Source: Balanoglossus misakiensis
Taxonomy: Eukaryota > Hemichordata
Assembly: GCA_040954595.2 (NCBI GenBank)
Contig: CM082578.2
Span: 6,324,001-6,388,000 of the forward strand
DNA: 64,000 nucleotides
Direction: 5' to 3'
Made by a program: the position numbers and the translations under genes. The notes under the pieces are model-generated. The model had not been told where the DNA came from. It did not search any database and saw only the letters and a list, made by a program, of their open reading frames with translations. Of the stretch, positions 13,490 through 27,100 are shown one piece after another (position 1 is the stretch's first letter; each line of letters opens with the position of its first letter).

Positions 13490-14450
13490 TGAAAGGCAGG
13501 TTGTGGTCGTACTAAACTGGGGACTACCAGGATGCACGATACAGCATTGAATGGTTTTGATTGGATGCAGGGCACAGGATTGGACTGGAACAGGGGTTAA
13601 AGGTCAACTGGCAGAAAGCACATGGCACTGAATGACAGGGGGTGGCAAGCATCAGATTTGGGAAGGGGGCACATACAGCATGAAATGACACTACTGTAGC
13701 GATGGGAGCAGGGCCCGCAAGATGCAAAGCACACACAGACACTGCATGGCAAGCACACATTGGACGCAGAACACAGCAAAAATGATGGCACTCTATTGAA
13801 TAGAGAACACAGCAGGTTTTATTGCTTTTTTTAATAAATGCAAAACACCGACAATCGATCTATGGTATATAAACAAATAGGTGCAAATCATCAAATTTAC
13901 TGATAGCCTGTTCCGTACAGGTAATAAAGGCAATCCATGGTTTTTCTCGTGCATACAGCTAGAAGCTATCGTCTCTATTCCAACATCTCAGACACACAAT
14001 GATTGACGGTCTAATTCCACACATGGATAGCAAAAGCAGACAGCGTGTATGGCAGAATACTCGATTGACCATTTCAGTAACATGCTTAGCATTCACTGAT
14101 GGCCCAATTCCACCCTGGCATAGATTTCAAGTACGTTCTCTGGGCAGACATGGTGTATGTACTCAACTGTCTATTCCCACTGAGGCACAGCATTGAGCGA
14201 CGATAAACACAGCGCAGACATAACAGATGGTCTATTCCCCCACACAGGCATTCAACGATCTATTCTACATGTCTATAGCAGACGATGATCTATTCAACAA
14301 AGGCATGCAGTCTACCCCACAGGCATGCACATAGCTATGGTCTACTGGGGTGCAAGCATTGGTAACAGCATGTATCATCAAGGGTCTACAACACACCCTG
14401 CATTCAAGCATACCATTCAATAATTGTCTACTGCATCCGCGCACAGCACC
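13490..14450. repeat. Degenerate low-complexity repeats
   Basis: In 13490-13790 the motifs GGCA, GCACA and CACACAGACACTG recur. In 13960-14400 the motif GGTCTATTC or GATCTATTC recurs roughly every 40-60 bases, each time followed by ACACA/AGGCA. The units are too diverged to give a consensus by eye. It lies in the presumed 3' UTR or downstream flank of the minus-strand FAM120 gene. Confidence 0.4.
13818..13823 (-). terminator. Candidate polyadenylation signal of the FAM120-like gene
   Basis: The plus-strand TTTATT reads AATAAA on the minus strand, about 1.3 kb downstream of the stop at 15138. It is the first canonical hexamer I noticed on that side. This is inference from position only. Confidence 0.3.
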
Positions 14451-15137
14451 CATAAAAGATACTGCACAATGACACAGCAGTCAATGGCTGCGGCACTCAC
14501 TGAGAGGGCAATAGACCTATAAAAAAACAATGCCAAAATTTCAAAATGAAATTACAAGAGTATATTTTTTGTCATATGGGGTTTTTTTTCAATAATTAAT
14601 GGAAATGACAAATGATGTCGAATTTTAAGTAACTAATTATTTGGGGACAACTAATACAAGTGGTGGGGGGAAAAACTTTGAAAATAGAGAAAGTTTAGGT
14701 AGAATTCAGAGTTGATGTCAAATTGACATTTTAAAGTACTATTCCATCAGTTATTCTGTTTGTCAGGATTGATTGGTATTTCTTTTATAGGAACAGAGGT
14801 CGTGATTATTATTCATGACAGGTTTCATCGTCTTCATAAAAAATGTTGTTTGATTTTTGTACTTTGTATTATTGTAACACCTGCTACAACTTTGTCTGTT
14901 CTTGATCTACAAAATGGCAGTGTGTGCTTCTTGGTTTTATATTTTTTTTACAAAAAAGCTCCTTTTGTATGACTGACTTTTAGTTGGGAAATACTCCCCA
15001 GACCGAACCCTGTTTTGTGTGTGTGTCTCTATCGCTACTTGTTAAAGATGGCTATCGTGGTTATCTACATTCCTCGGTGTGTACGGGTCCAGGGCTACAG
15101 TCAAAATCAGAGTTCTTTTTCTTTCTCCCCCATCAGT

Positions 15138-18100
15138 CTACGAGCTTTTCTCGGGTGTTCTCCCCATCTCCACGTTGACGCCGCTGTCCGGGCTGTCGCT
15201 GGAATTGCTCTTCTGCAGGTGCAGTCGAGCTTCGGGGCTGCTGTACTTCAGCGGGAACTTGGACGCCTCGGTGCCGTTGCCGTTGTCGTTGTGCTGCGGG
15301 AAGTCTTCGTCGTCGTCTTCGGTCGCCGCGATGCTGTCCACCACCGAGCTGACCACCGAGCTGACGATGTCGTCGCCGATGGTCTGGTCTTCCGCGTTGC
15401 CGTGGTCATCGCCGGCGTTCGCGGCGGCGAACTCGCCTTCGGGCGGGGCGGGGGCCTGCGGCGGCGGAGGCTGCTGCTCCTCGATGGTGCTCGTAGTACT
15501 GGCGTTGCTGCTGCTGCTGCTGCTGCTCTCGGCCGACTCCTCCTCGCTGCCGCTGTCCGCATCGCCGTTGTGTCTGGCCGAATCGATGGGGCTCACCACC
15601 GGCTGGGCCAGCTCGCTCACGTGTATGCTGCTGTCGCCACTCTGTACTGTACAACCCCTTCCGACACCGCCGCCGGCCTTCTGCTCTGTGCTCTTGCCGG
15701 TCTTGCTGACTTTCTTCACATTTGCATTTTTCTTCCGCTTGCCCATCCCGCCTTCCATCTGCGTGTGAACAGAAAAGAAATGAAATGAAACTCAACTAGC
15801 ACCCAGTCTTGACTCTTTCAAGAGGAAACTGAAGACATATTTGTTTAAAAAGCCTACGGTGTGTGAACAACCATTGGGCACCACTGAACAGAACCTTCTG
15901 GATTTTGGCGCCATATAAATTTGTTCATTGATTGAATGAAACTCCAGGTAAACACATCAAAGCCAAAGCAGTTAAACCTTTTCTGGTTATTCCTGGGTGC
16001 ATTTTTGATGGGGGTGTAACACAGAACATGCTGTGTGGTTGTTGGGCAAACTGAGAGTCATAATCTCAAAGTATTGAGACTACTGAGTGCCTGAAGGAAC
16101 AGTGGAATTTTTATGGAACACAGACTGCTGCAAAGACGCTTACCTTCGAAGTGGGACCTGTGTCACTGAATCCCCACAAAGCTGCAGATTTAGCACCATA
16201 TCTGTAGTATTCATTGTAATTCCTTCCTCCTCTTCCGACCCCCCTCGTTCGTCCCCTCAGAGCACCGCTGGACACCACTCCGTATCCACCCCTACGGAAT
16301 CAAAGAAACAGGGAGGAAGGTCTTTAGCGAAAAAAATGTGAAAATCGCCATCACATGCACTGCACCAAGGGGATGGATGGCAACAGTAGTGATGGAGACA
16401 GGCTTAGGGTTAGTGACATATGTGATGCAACATGGCACTTTATTCCATAGTATCAATAACAGCGCAACTGATCAATGTTGTATTGCATTGTGCGGATCTA
16501 GTCACATTCTCCATGCAAAGTTGGTGTCATATTGGGAAATCTGGGCATTGGATGGAAAACAAGACCTGGTTCACATCTTCTGAAAAAAACCACTAACACT
16601 ATACATGTGCCAATTTTGCAAATATTGAAAACTATTTACCGGTAAGTTAACTGCTAATATCATATGATACACCCCCCCCCCCCCCCCCCACCCAAACACT
16701 TCCCCAACAGGCATTAGAAAAATAAGACCAAGGTAAAAAGCTCAAAGTGTCAAACAAAATTGCCAAAATTCACTGACCTTCTTGGTGGTCCAGCCATAGC
16801 TGGATGTGGCATCTGACTTCTTCCCCGTCCACTCCTGTTCCCAGCCCACTCACTCACAACTACTCCAGCCACTTCTAGCTTCCCACCTCTGTTGTTCATG
16901 GAGTGCTTGCCTGTAAAACCTAGCGGACCCAAATCACAAATAAGTTGAGTTCTTGTTTAGAAAACCACTCTCAACACGTTCTTATCAAAAGCTTTCAGAG
17001 TCGTTCAAAAGACTGGTAAGTAGAGTGGCTTTTGATGACATGAAAAACAAGTACTAGTCAATGAACTCTGCCGACACGTCCATACAAACTACTACAAACA
17101 AAACATTGACTGGTGTTAGCCACAGCGATTACCACTGTTAGCAAACTTGATGGGCCTGAGGATAAAGCAAACGATGGTTGGTGAGTGTGACCTTAAACAT
17201 GAGCGGTGACTGCAAAATGACTAGTGACCATTACTATTGCTTGCAAGACCAAACATGGTGATGGCAAACTTAACGTACATGTAGCTGGGTAAAAAGCAAA
17301 TTAGACAAAGAGTTAACGGTGAAACTAAATTAAAGGATGGTATGCGACACAAAATTTACCACTGACAGTTAAAACAAGATGCAACTGGTGACTGTCGACT
17401 CCTCACCGCTGGTGTGACAGTGGACCTCAGCACACTGACGGCTAACTAGACGTGACCGGTGAGGTGGCAAACTGTTCCAGGCACGACACGGTGATTACTA
17501 AGTGCTACTATGGGGGAGAAACAAGAATGAATGGCGAGAGCAAGCTTTGCACACAATGATTACTATTTTACCAGCAACTAGGCATGACAGGTGAGGGGAT
17601 GATAAATGGACATAAGCAAAAAAATGAAGCTGCATTTATACATGCAAAGCAGACAGGTTCCCCCTTCCCCCCAATCCCAAGCTAGGGATGATACAATTTC
17701 CGATAAAAACCATGCCCCAGAGGACAGGAAAGAACAATGCCTACCTGCCATGCCCCGTTGTCTCGGCATAGGTGCAAAGGAACCAGACGGTCGGAAATTA
17801 GGATACATTGGCTGATAACCATACATACCACTGTTCATCATCTTGGGCAGGGTCGGCTTGGCGAACACTAAATTGTCCGAGATGCCCTCCATGATCACCT
17901 GGCGCATGCGCTCCACTTTGCCCACCTGGTCCATCTGTGGCACAGACAACAAACACACACGGGTGGTTATAAAACAGAGCCTTGAGTACTGGGCTCTTTC
18001 CTATCAGCATGTTCTGTGAGCAATTACTACTGCAGTGCATTTCAATGAACATTAGCAAGTTACCCCCCTCCCCCATCCTAAGACTGGATGACAGCATGTA

Positions 18101-21100
18101 TTGTTAGGTATCAGAGCCTACTAGAGACCTATTTGGAAGACAACTTACTTTTTGAACAAACGAAAAACTTACAGAAGACATCAGCACAGATAATACCAGT
18201 TTGTAAAGTCAGACATACTGGCAAAGACATTGCTAAGAAATCAGCAATCTTTTTCCCATAAAAATCCGCTGTCACAAGATACTCCAAATGTATACATGTA
18301 GAAAAGACACATTACTTTTGGTATCAGCTGGCAACAAGTAGTGTCATTATATATGCAAAGCACACCATCTTACCTGTCCATCACACACCTCCTTCAGAGA
18401 TTTACTCTGGGTGAATTTGTACAATTTATATTGGAACAACTTTCCATCAAAGAACAGCCAGGGACAGCAGTTGACCCACGGGACAGGTGAACCACACGCA
18501 TCATTCGCTGTCAGTGCTGCCTCCACACCTCGCATGAACAACGCCGCTAGTTGGATGCCTCGTACAGTAATATGTGGAATCTAGAATGTTGGATATGAAG
18601 TTTGAAAAATGTAAAACTGCATGTAAATGCATGTATTTTCTGGATGCAGTCTACACACGCATTACTGCAATATAGCTTTAATATCATCGTACAAACTTCT
18701 GCACCTAGTAGACTTCATCCTCATCATCATCATCATACTTTAATAATAAATAATGATAATAAATAAATAAATAATAATCAAAATGGCTTTGATCTTGACT
18801 TTATGAACGCTTTGGGGCACACCTACTCCAATGCCAACCCTTACCTGTAACTCTTGAAGTGCATTTGGGTCGTGGATTATCGGCGACACGCTCTGCGACA
18901 GAAATGCGTCCAACTCATGACGCCTCAGGACCGGGTACTTGGACTGTAACATGTATCTAGAACAGACGACGGAAAAAGGACACAAGTCAGATTTTGCCGT
19001 GAGTTCGCTAATCAGGTCAGAGTACAATCCCCACAGTATAGAAGACTGGTGATTCAGTTGGGCTGTCATTTTATCATTTATCAACCCGCTGGGTATTAGA
19101 ATGGAGTAGAAGAGTTGTCATATATACAGTGACAGCGAGTCTGACATGCTACTTGGTATGCCAAAGGTGCAAGATAGGAGATGGGCAATTACATCATCGG
19201 GGCTATCATGCAAAGTCTTGTAGACTGTACTACAACTGCAGTGAACACACGCAAGTCAATGATCAAGGGCGTGGACACGAGGCAATCAAGTGACCTCACC
19301 TCAACACGCAGCACATTATTATAGCGTGTCTCGGCACATACGAGTTCTTCATCATCCCGGGGGTGTCGCTCAGCATACAAGACAGGAAGGCACGGGTACG
19401 GATGTTTTTGTCTTGCAGGGTTCGGCCACACCACAGCTGCCTGCACGGGGGTATCGGCCAGGGCAGGGCCACCGCCTCCACCAGGTCGGGTTTCTGTACA
19501 GAGCTGTCTTTCCGCACGCACCACTCCTTAATAATTACAAGGCGCTTGTTCCTGGAAGCTGTTCAAAAGAAATGGCGATACACAGAGAAATTGAGGACTT
19601 TTCTCAGAAATTCTCACTGTAGTAAAACCTGAGATCCAGGTTGATATAGAACATCAATATAAGTTCAGACATCATATATATATTTGATCTTGACCGTAAT
19701 TTCGGATTAGCTTGTTTTTTCCGCACATTATCAAATGGATAGAACAACTCCAGTTCACATATCAGTGCAAACAAGCCATCCCATCAAAACTTCTCGCGAT
19801 TTCTTCTGCTGATCTGCCTCTGCTGTCGAAAATTAATTTTTTTGCGAATTAAAAGCAGCGACAACAGAAATTCTACTCTTTTTGATTAAAATTCTTCCGT
19901 GAAGATTCAATTTCACACCGAATGAACAAATCTTGAAATCAGTTCTGAATCTTGTACAGATCACAGAATGAACTCTCTGAGCTCCGGAAAAGACAGTTCG
20001 GGAATGAAACAGCGTCCGAATGACACAAACAGTGCACACCACTTACGTTTGATGCTCTTTCGTCTCCTGGCATTGAGGTGCTGTACACTGTAGAGAATTC
20101 CGTAGACGTATTGTCTAACCAGCCGGAATAATAAGGCAGACGATGGAAGCTCCCTGCTCGTCTCATCCTCTATTGTACATGGAAGTTTAATCTCTCCCTG
20201 TGTGCACACAGACATCGGAATGAGTTATTTTTTTTCAGTCAAATTGAAATACTCCACACACGATAAGCAGCATAGGGAGATCAGAGTTGATGCACAGTGT
20301 TATTTAAAGGTACATGACACAGGCACTGGCCAGTACAAATTTCAACAACCATGATTCAAAAGATGCTCGAGACATGCCAGAGTGTATACAGTACATACTG
20401 CTTAAATATCTGGCAATCAAATATCATTTATTGTTTATTCCCATCCCAAGAAATACCAGCTTTATAGCTGCTGTTCCCAATCACACAATTAAATTAGCGG
20501 TAGTACATGAGGTCCTCCCTCAATTTTCCAATCTTTATGCAAACTATAATTTTCTGAGTAGTTTTCATTGAAAAGGTGTACTGTATGTGTTACAGAATAA
20601 TGCACATTCACTCAAAATTCCAAGACTAAGCAGTCTTTTGACAGTTTCCACAGAATTCTAGCAGTATTAACAGCCATTTAGCGCATAATAAATTCTGCAC
20701 TAAAGAACTGTCAAATCCTGTCTTCCAAGAACAATTTCACAAAAAAATTTACACGTCAAATGTTACGATACCTCAGGTGATCATTTTAGCTAATCCTGTC
20801 ACATCACAGACAGCCGAATCAATTGTCCATACTTGGTTTGAAATAATACAACGTTCCAGGGACTCTCGTCTGGGAATGCAGTCCCATGAACCTTGTGTAT
20901 TAGCCGCAACTCAACGGCAATTGACTGCTGGTCAACTGACATTTACAGACACTGATATGCCCATTATCTGATAAAGCCAGCAGACATAATGGGGACCGGT
21001 CTCTCTTGGGAGACGGAGTTCGTTTTATGACCCGACTAGGCACCCAAAACAAAGAGGACATTAACTTGAACGTTTTCGCTGTAATTTATTTGGTGGTTTT

Positions 21101-24100
21101 CACATTGAACTGAAACGACTTTTGGGGGTTGAGTCACCTGTCTGGAATGTCTGCCCATTGTATGTTCACAAGTGTCACTGTGGGACTCGCAGAGTCCAGG
21201 TGTACCAACAGGAAAATGCAAACTGTTTCCATCACAACGTCATATGCTCACCACAGAGTGCTTCTGGGCCAAAGATGTTTTCAAACTATTTTTTTCACAG
21301 CCACTGTGTATTGTGCTTGTATCATTTGAGCCAACACTGCCCCCCCCCCCAAAAAAAAAAAAAATCCATCCTCTACCACCAACCACAACAAAATTCAAAT
21401 TTCCCACTTGTTATCGTTCAGGCTCTCAAAAATACCAATTTCAAGTGGAGCAATGGCACAGGAATTCCACAAGAGTTCTTGGTGCGGGCAGATGAAAAAA
21501 AAGCACACAACACAACTTTGTCTTTCAGTATGTGCTTGGTAAAACACAATATCACAAGACACCTATGGAAGGTGAGGGCACACTCTATGCCCATACAATT
21601 TGGGTAGCGTTGAAACTCGTGGAATTCTGCAAATATGCATTCTTAGGCTACACTGCAGGTTATCAATGGGTAAAAGGGGGTCCCATAAACTCTATTATAT
21701 AATTGTATGCTTGTTTAATTTTCATAATTTTTTTTTTCATAAAAGTCATCCCCGATATGATACACATCAATTTTTTAAGGCATTCCAGTTGGATATATTT
21801 GTCCAAGATTCCAGGGATAAATTTCACACTTCTGGGAGTTTCCCAGCCAAGTGTGAAAAAACACCCACCAAGTCAGACTTACGTTGGAGAGCACTTGGTA
21901 TAACAGCGGCATCATGAGACCCTCCTGGAGCCGGTGGTGGGCTATCCTCAACACCTCGGGTGCCACCTGCGGCAGCTTGGGCACATCCACTATCATACAG
22001 GGGGGAACGGGCTGCGACATGAGGGACGGAATATTGGCAGTGGATGAACCGGCCGAGCTGGTGTTGCTGGCCGGTGTCGAGGGCGTCGAACTTGTCTGCG
22101 AGGCACTCTGCAATGAAGGGTGGAACGATTATTATAACAGGGCGGGTGGAAATAACGAACAGGTGGACACACGGCACAGATAACGCCGACATTGCCCAGT
22201 CGTGCGTAGCATGATAGATGACACACAAGAATGCAAAATTTAGGTACTGAATTTCATATTCGTATTATACACGAAGCTGTGTGTTCAGAGCAGGCAAGAA
22301 CTTAGAACTTGTAATGTTATTGTGTATTCAGGCAATAGGCTATCACAGTACTGGGTTAATGCAGTAAAACTTTGAACAGTGCACAGTGACCATACAGGAG
22401 GATGAGTTAATCCCCTGTGAGCCTGCAGAAGGGAAACAGTACTAGGCTATAGTGACAACCTATTGAGTGAACACACACAAGCCTTCATATAAGAGTAAAA
22501 CCTGTCTAAGCTAAACCTTGTCCAATCTGGATCCTTTCAACACCATACACCTTTTCCACTCTCCCCGCAAAGAACCTCATTACAACACCCTCTGTAACAC
22601 AAATAACCTCTACAAACCGAAAAATGTTTTCAACCTGTTTGGGGTCTGGATTAGACAGGTTTTATGTACATGCCGTGCCCCTAAATTGACCTACATTACA
22701 CGCAAGCTACTCACCACAGGGCTTTGTGGTGGAGTTTGCATTGGTAGAAGTGGCGGCGCCGTCTGCGGCGAAGGCTGGTCGGCCCACGCTACTTGCTGCG
22801 TCACTTTGTCGTTGCTTGTACCATTGCTGCTGGTGCTGGTCGTACTGCTGGTCTCAGAACAAATCGCATCACTGCTCACAAAAAACACACAAAAAAGCAA
22901 CAGATGAGACATGTATGGTGTGTGTCACACGACTACAAAGATCCGACACACACTTGAGAAGATGTAAAAGATTGTACGACCTTACTAGTGGACATCTCTG
23001 AAAACAGATTTAGCTAGGGGGTACCCCCAAAATCACTGAATTTCATGAAAATTGGAGGAATGGCATTATCTGGGTACCACCAGTCAGATCTACAATTTAA
23101 TACAAGTGTTAGGAAATGTATGGCGCCAGCTATGAACAACATCTGAAGTTTCGTCAAGAACAGAAAAATTCTTCTTTGTTAAAAACTTCACTCCGACCTA
23201 CCCCTGTTTCGGTTGATCTGTAACAGTACTGTTGATTGGTGTTTGTTGTGTATCCTGTTCAAGAGAGTCTCCTTCATTCGTTGTGTCTTCCTCGAGGTTC
23301 TCCAGCGTTATGTCGGCCATGCCCTTCTCCAAGTCTTCGTCCATCTGCGCCCTCATCTCACTCTCAAACGCCCTCTCCAGACCGGTCGGGGCCGGCTCGG
23401 GTGCCTGGACTACGATCTGGGGGGCGGTCGCACCACCGCCGGCTGGGTGTAGGTGTGTGTGTTCGTGCAGACCGACTGCGTTGGTGCCGCAGTGCTCATT
23501 GGGCGGCGGATGCCAACCCTGTTGTGTTTTGAAAGTACAATTTTTTTGTCAATTCGAAAGATGATCAACTGCAATGTGTCAACTTACAAACCCAATGTCA
23601 AACTCAAAGCTGTATTTTTGAGCTGTATACATGTATATAAATCAGTGACCTCCAACATACAGTTGCATTGGGTATGCCTTGTAAACACAGCCCCAAAGAT
23701 TCTCCCAGTCTGTCAAGTAAACCTGGTTGTATTGTAATGGGAGCCACACAATCTGATCAGACTCATTTTCGATGTTTAAGTATTAAACTGTACAGACCTG
23801 ATGATGTGCTGGATCTGTATAGCCCGGACTCTCATAATATTCTCCTATCATGCCATACTGGGTCATCATTGGATGGTCCATCGGGCGAGGTGACGGTCTA
23901 ATATCTGTAGAGAAACACAAATTGGGTTCAAGTAACGGTGTACAAAACTTTGGCCAAATAGGCACAACACTATCAGCTCTCCTAAACACAATTCAAGTGA
24001 AGCATGGGAGAACAGACACAACAAACACTCACTCCTCTTCTGTCGCCAACCTTGGCGAGTTCCGCCATAGAAATAGTTGACGCACTGCTTGAAGCGGGCG

Positions 24101-27100
24101 ATTTTATCGTCCATCTTGGCCTGCGAGTTCTTGAAGACGTCGTGCGCGATGGCGTCCAGGTCATCGACGCTGGGCAGATTTCTGACGTACGCGGCGACGG
24201 CGCGTATCACAGTGTCCGTCGGAGGCATCACGAGTTGGTGAGTTCTGGCCTGCTGAAATAAAGAAGATTCATGTAACATGGGCGTGTTAGACATTTCTCA
24301 AGACACAGGCGTGCTGAGTGTAGTCTTTGTACCATTTCCTGCTGTATTCCAGCTTGTCCACAAATTTTCACTTACTGGAATGATATTGACAAATGTCTCA
24401 AATTCACACATGCTTCCAAAACCAAATTTTGTATAACTGCATAATTTGAAGTCAACCTGTCAGACAGTGCTCGTTCACAGAGTAAACATGTACTGAACTG
24501 CACAATTAGCATTTTCATTGCTTAGTAAGTCTCACAAATGTTGTCAACAAATGGAATAAACAAAACATTCCTATAAAGCTTAAAAGGAAGAAATATATAT
24601 ATACAGTGTATTTTAAGAATCTTATGGGGCATCTGTGTTAAGCACAGCACACCTTTTGTTTCCCTCAAAAAGTTCTGTGCAAAGACAAATGCCCACATGA
24701 AGAAGTATATGGGCCTTTAAATGATATTCTATTCTATTACAGTTAGTGAACAATGGGCTGGCATTGTTAGCTAATTTCTACTAACGCTTCCATAGCCAGT
24801 TGCTATTGTTTATATACTGTTTGTTAATGAACTGTGACAATAAGGTATGACTTGCCCTGGGGTCAGAGCAGCGGTCTAGCAATACCCAGCCTTGTGGCTG
24901 CCCAAACTAAACCTAGCAATGAAGGGACAGCATGCGCGAAACAGCAGTCCCACGTTGTACTCTCTCGATCGTGTGTCTGATCAACCCTACTCAGGGTTCA
25001 TTCAAACAATAGGCCTGCTATTTTTATCCAGCTCCCATTGATGATTCACTATCAATCAGTTTATTAATATATACAGAACACGAAAATACAGGTACTTAAT
25101 TTCCGTACCCACAAACGGACAGGAAACAAACCGATCAAGTTTCACCCTCTTTTGTATCAGCAAACAGGAACTGTTGTAATAAAAATACCTGAAAGTTTTA
25201 TATTTGTATTTGTAATCAGAAAATGTTCTCAGTCATAACATAAATTAAACCGTGTACTTGTGACAGTGGTCATTTTGGCTGCTGTGGCTGTAAGACTAAC
25301 CCTTTCAATTACATGTCACCAAGTCGAACACCTCAGCATTTTCTGTTGAAACGCATAGATTTTGACTTTCTTGCAAGAGGACTCGACCATTACGCTTTCA
25401 CCCATACATTTACTAGTATGGGTGTATCAATCATAAAACTAGAAAACAATAGGCTTGGACCAAATTTATGTGGTGGAAGGGTTCAAAGGCTTGGGCTCAC
25501 AAAAAAGGGGGGGGGGGATTTAGTGTTGATTTATTACGGTAATAAACCCACAAATACATGTCCCAGTAGATTTGGTTTGAATTTCATGTCTGGCAAGATA
25601 CCTGCTGGTAATTTATCCAAAGAACAAGATGGCGTCTACCGAATGAGACTCTCCATAGGTTTAACATGCACATCATAACACGTGCATAGTCCTCATCTTG
25701 TGCTGGGGAGGATCAATCCGACATCATGCTGCAATATCAAAGGAGACATCCTCCCGTAAATGATTCTCGTCGCTCCAGGACAATTTTTGTCCCAAAGATC
25801 ATGGCCACACTTACTGGGGTTGACCATGTTGTCCTTCCTGACACCTGAATGCCTTTCACAGAATAGAAACTGCACATTCAAGATGACCAACACTTTCTTC
25901 CAATGTCAGCCACAGTTATATCCAAATGCTGCTCTTTCAAATCAAATCAACTCAATATTCAAGAGCATCAGACACACATCCCCTGTTGGGAGGGGGGAGG
26001 GGGATAGTGAGGGGCTTGTCTTGACCACCTTGTTCAACAGCCTAGCTCATGTTCATGTGCATGTATGTATGTACCTGAACTGGTGGTAGCATTGTCAAGT
26101 TGACTTGAGCTACATTTTCAAATGTGTGAAATAAAATTCAAACCTCAGATTCTTTTTTTGCCAGGTTAAAATTACATAAAAGACATCCTTTATTTTCCCC
26201 TCAGGAATGCACAGCCACTGGTGTGCATCGACAATCATGGGTATCCGATTTTTATCCGCCATATTTGAGATGTTCATCGCCGCCATCTTTGATCGGCGAA
26301 ATGCTGAAAAAAGTGTATTCTATCAAAATTTGCCTAACATCTACATCACTCATTTTGTTATGCACTACTTCGTTTTGGTTGTAGCCACCACAGTTGTGAT
26401 ATTCTCATGCATTTACCAAAAATCTGGGATAAGTGAATTATCAGAAGAAGAAAAAAATAACTTGGATGCAGAAAGTGACTGCAAAGGATTATAGTGGCAC
26501 ATCAAATCAGATACAGTGAAACGCTCTCCAAACAAACGAAAATTGCCGACACAATGGTTTCAATTTTCAAATAAGGGCATAGACCCCAATTGCCGTGTGA
26601 ATTATTTAGCTACAGTATTGTATTTATTTAGTTAGTATGCACGAGATGGCCGACAGAGTGCAGTGAATGAATCCCCCAACAGATGGCTCAGCCATTTCAG
26701 ACCCCCCCAGATCCATTCATCCTTACACGCCACCTCTTTTGTCATTTCAACGATAACAATTTTGGTCGGCTTTTCAACATTACACATTTCTTTTTGTAAT
26801 TCTTTTCAATTTTTCTCACTGTCGTCATGGATATGTATATATTTCAGTGCACGGGTAACACCGACTTTGAGTTGCTATGTTAAAATTATCAATGTGAAGT
26901 ATAAGTCATGAGTAAAAGACAGTTCTACCACGTACACACTACGAGCACCTGCTTGGAATTATCCGGTTATCTGCGCGATCTTTTGCCCCCGAAACGAGAG
27001 CACCACTTTTGTCGGAAAACCCCACGCATTATGTAAAATGTGAACGCCAATTTGGGCACAGTTGCAAACAACCCAGTCATCCATTAGCGGGGCCCATTGT

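Larger units (their letters stand above)
9650..15137. other. Convergent 3' flanks between two genes; no further gene seen
   Basis: Two converging genes end at 9649 (plus) and 15138 (minus), and this 5.5 kb should hold both 3' UTRs. I see no exon-like open frame. It contains a 35-bp exact tandem duplication near 10372, an (ATA)n run near 11232, a C-run near 12081, a copy of a dispersed CCCTTTCACC-type repeat at 11930-11999, and degenerate CA/GGTCTATTC-rich repeats at 13490-14450. Confidence 0.7.

Noticed and set aside
15015-15788. Plus-strand frames of 229-257 codons opposite the last FAM120-like exon
   Set aside because: They are the mirror of the Ser/acidic-rich coding exon.
26207-26494. 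Plus-strand 95-codon frame with two hydrophobic stretches inside a FAM120-like intron
   Set aside because: It is isolated, has no family match I can recognise, and lies on the opposite strand of an A+T-rich intron.
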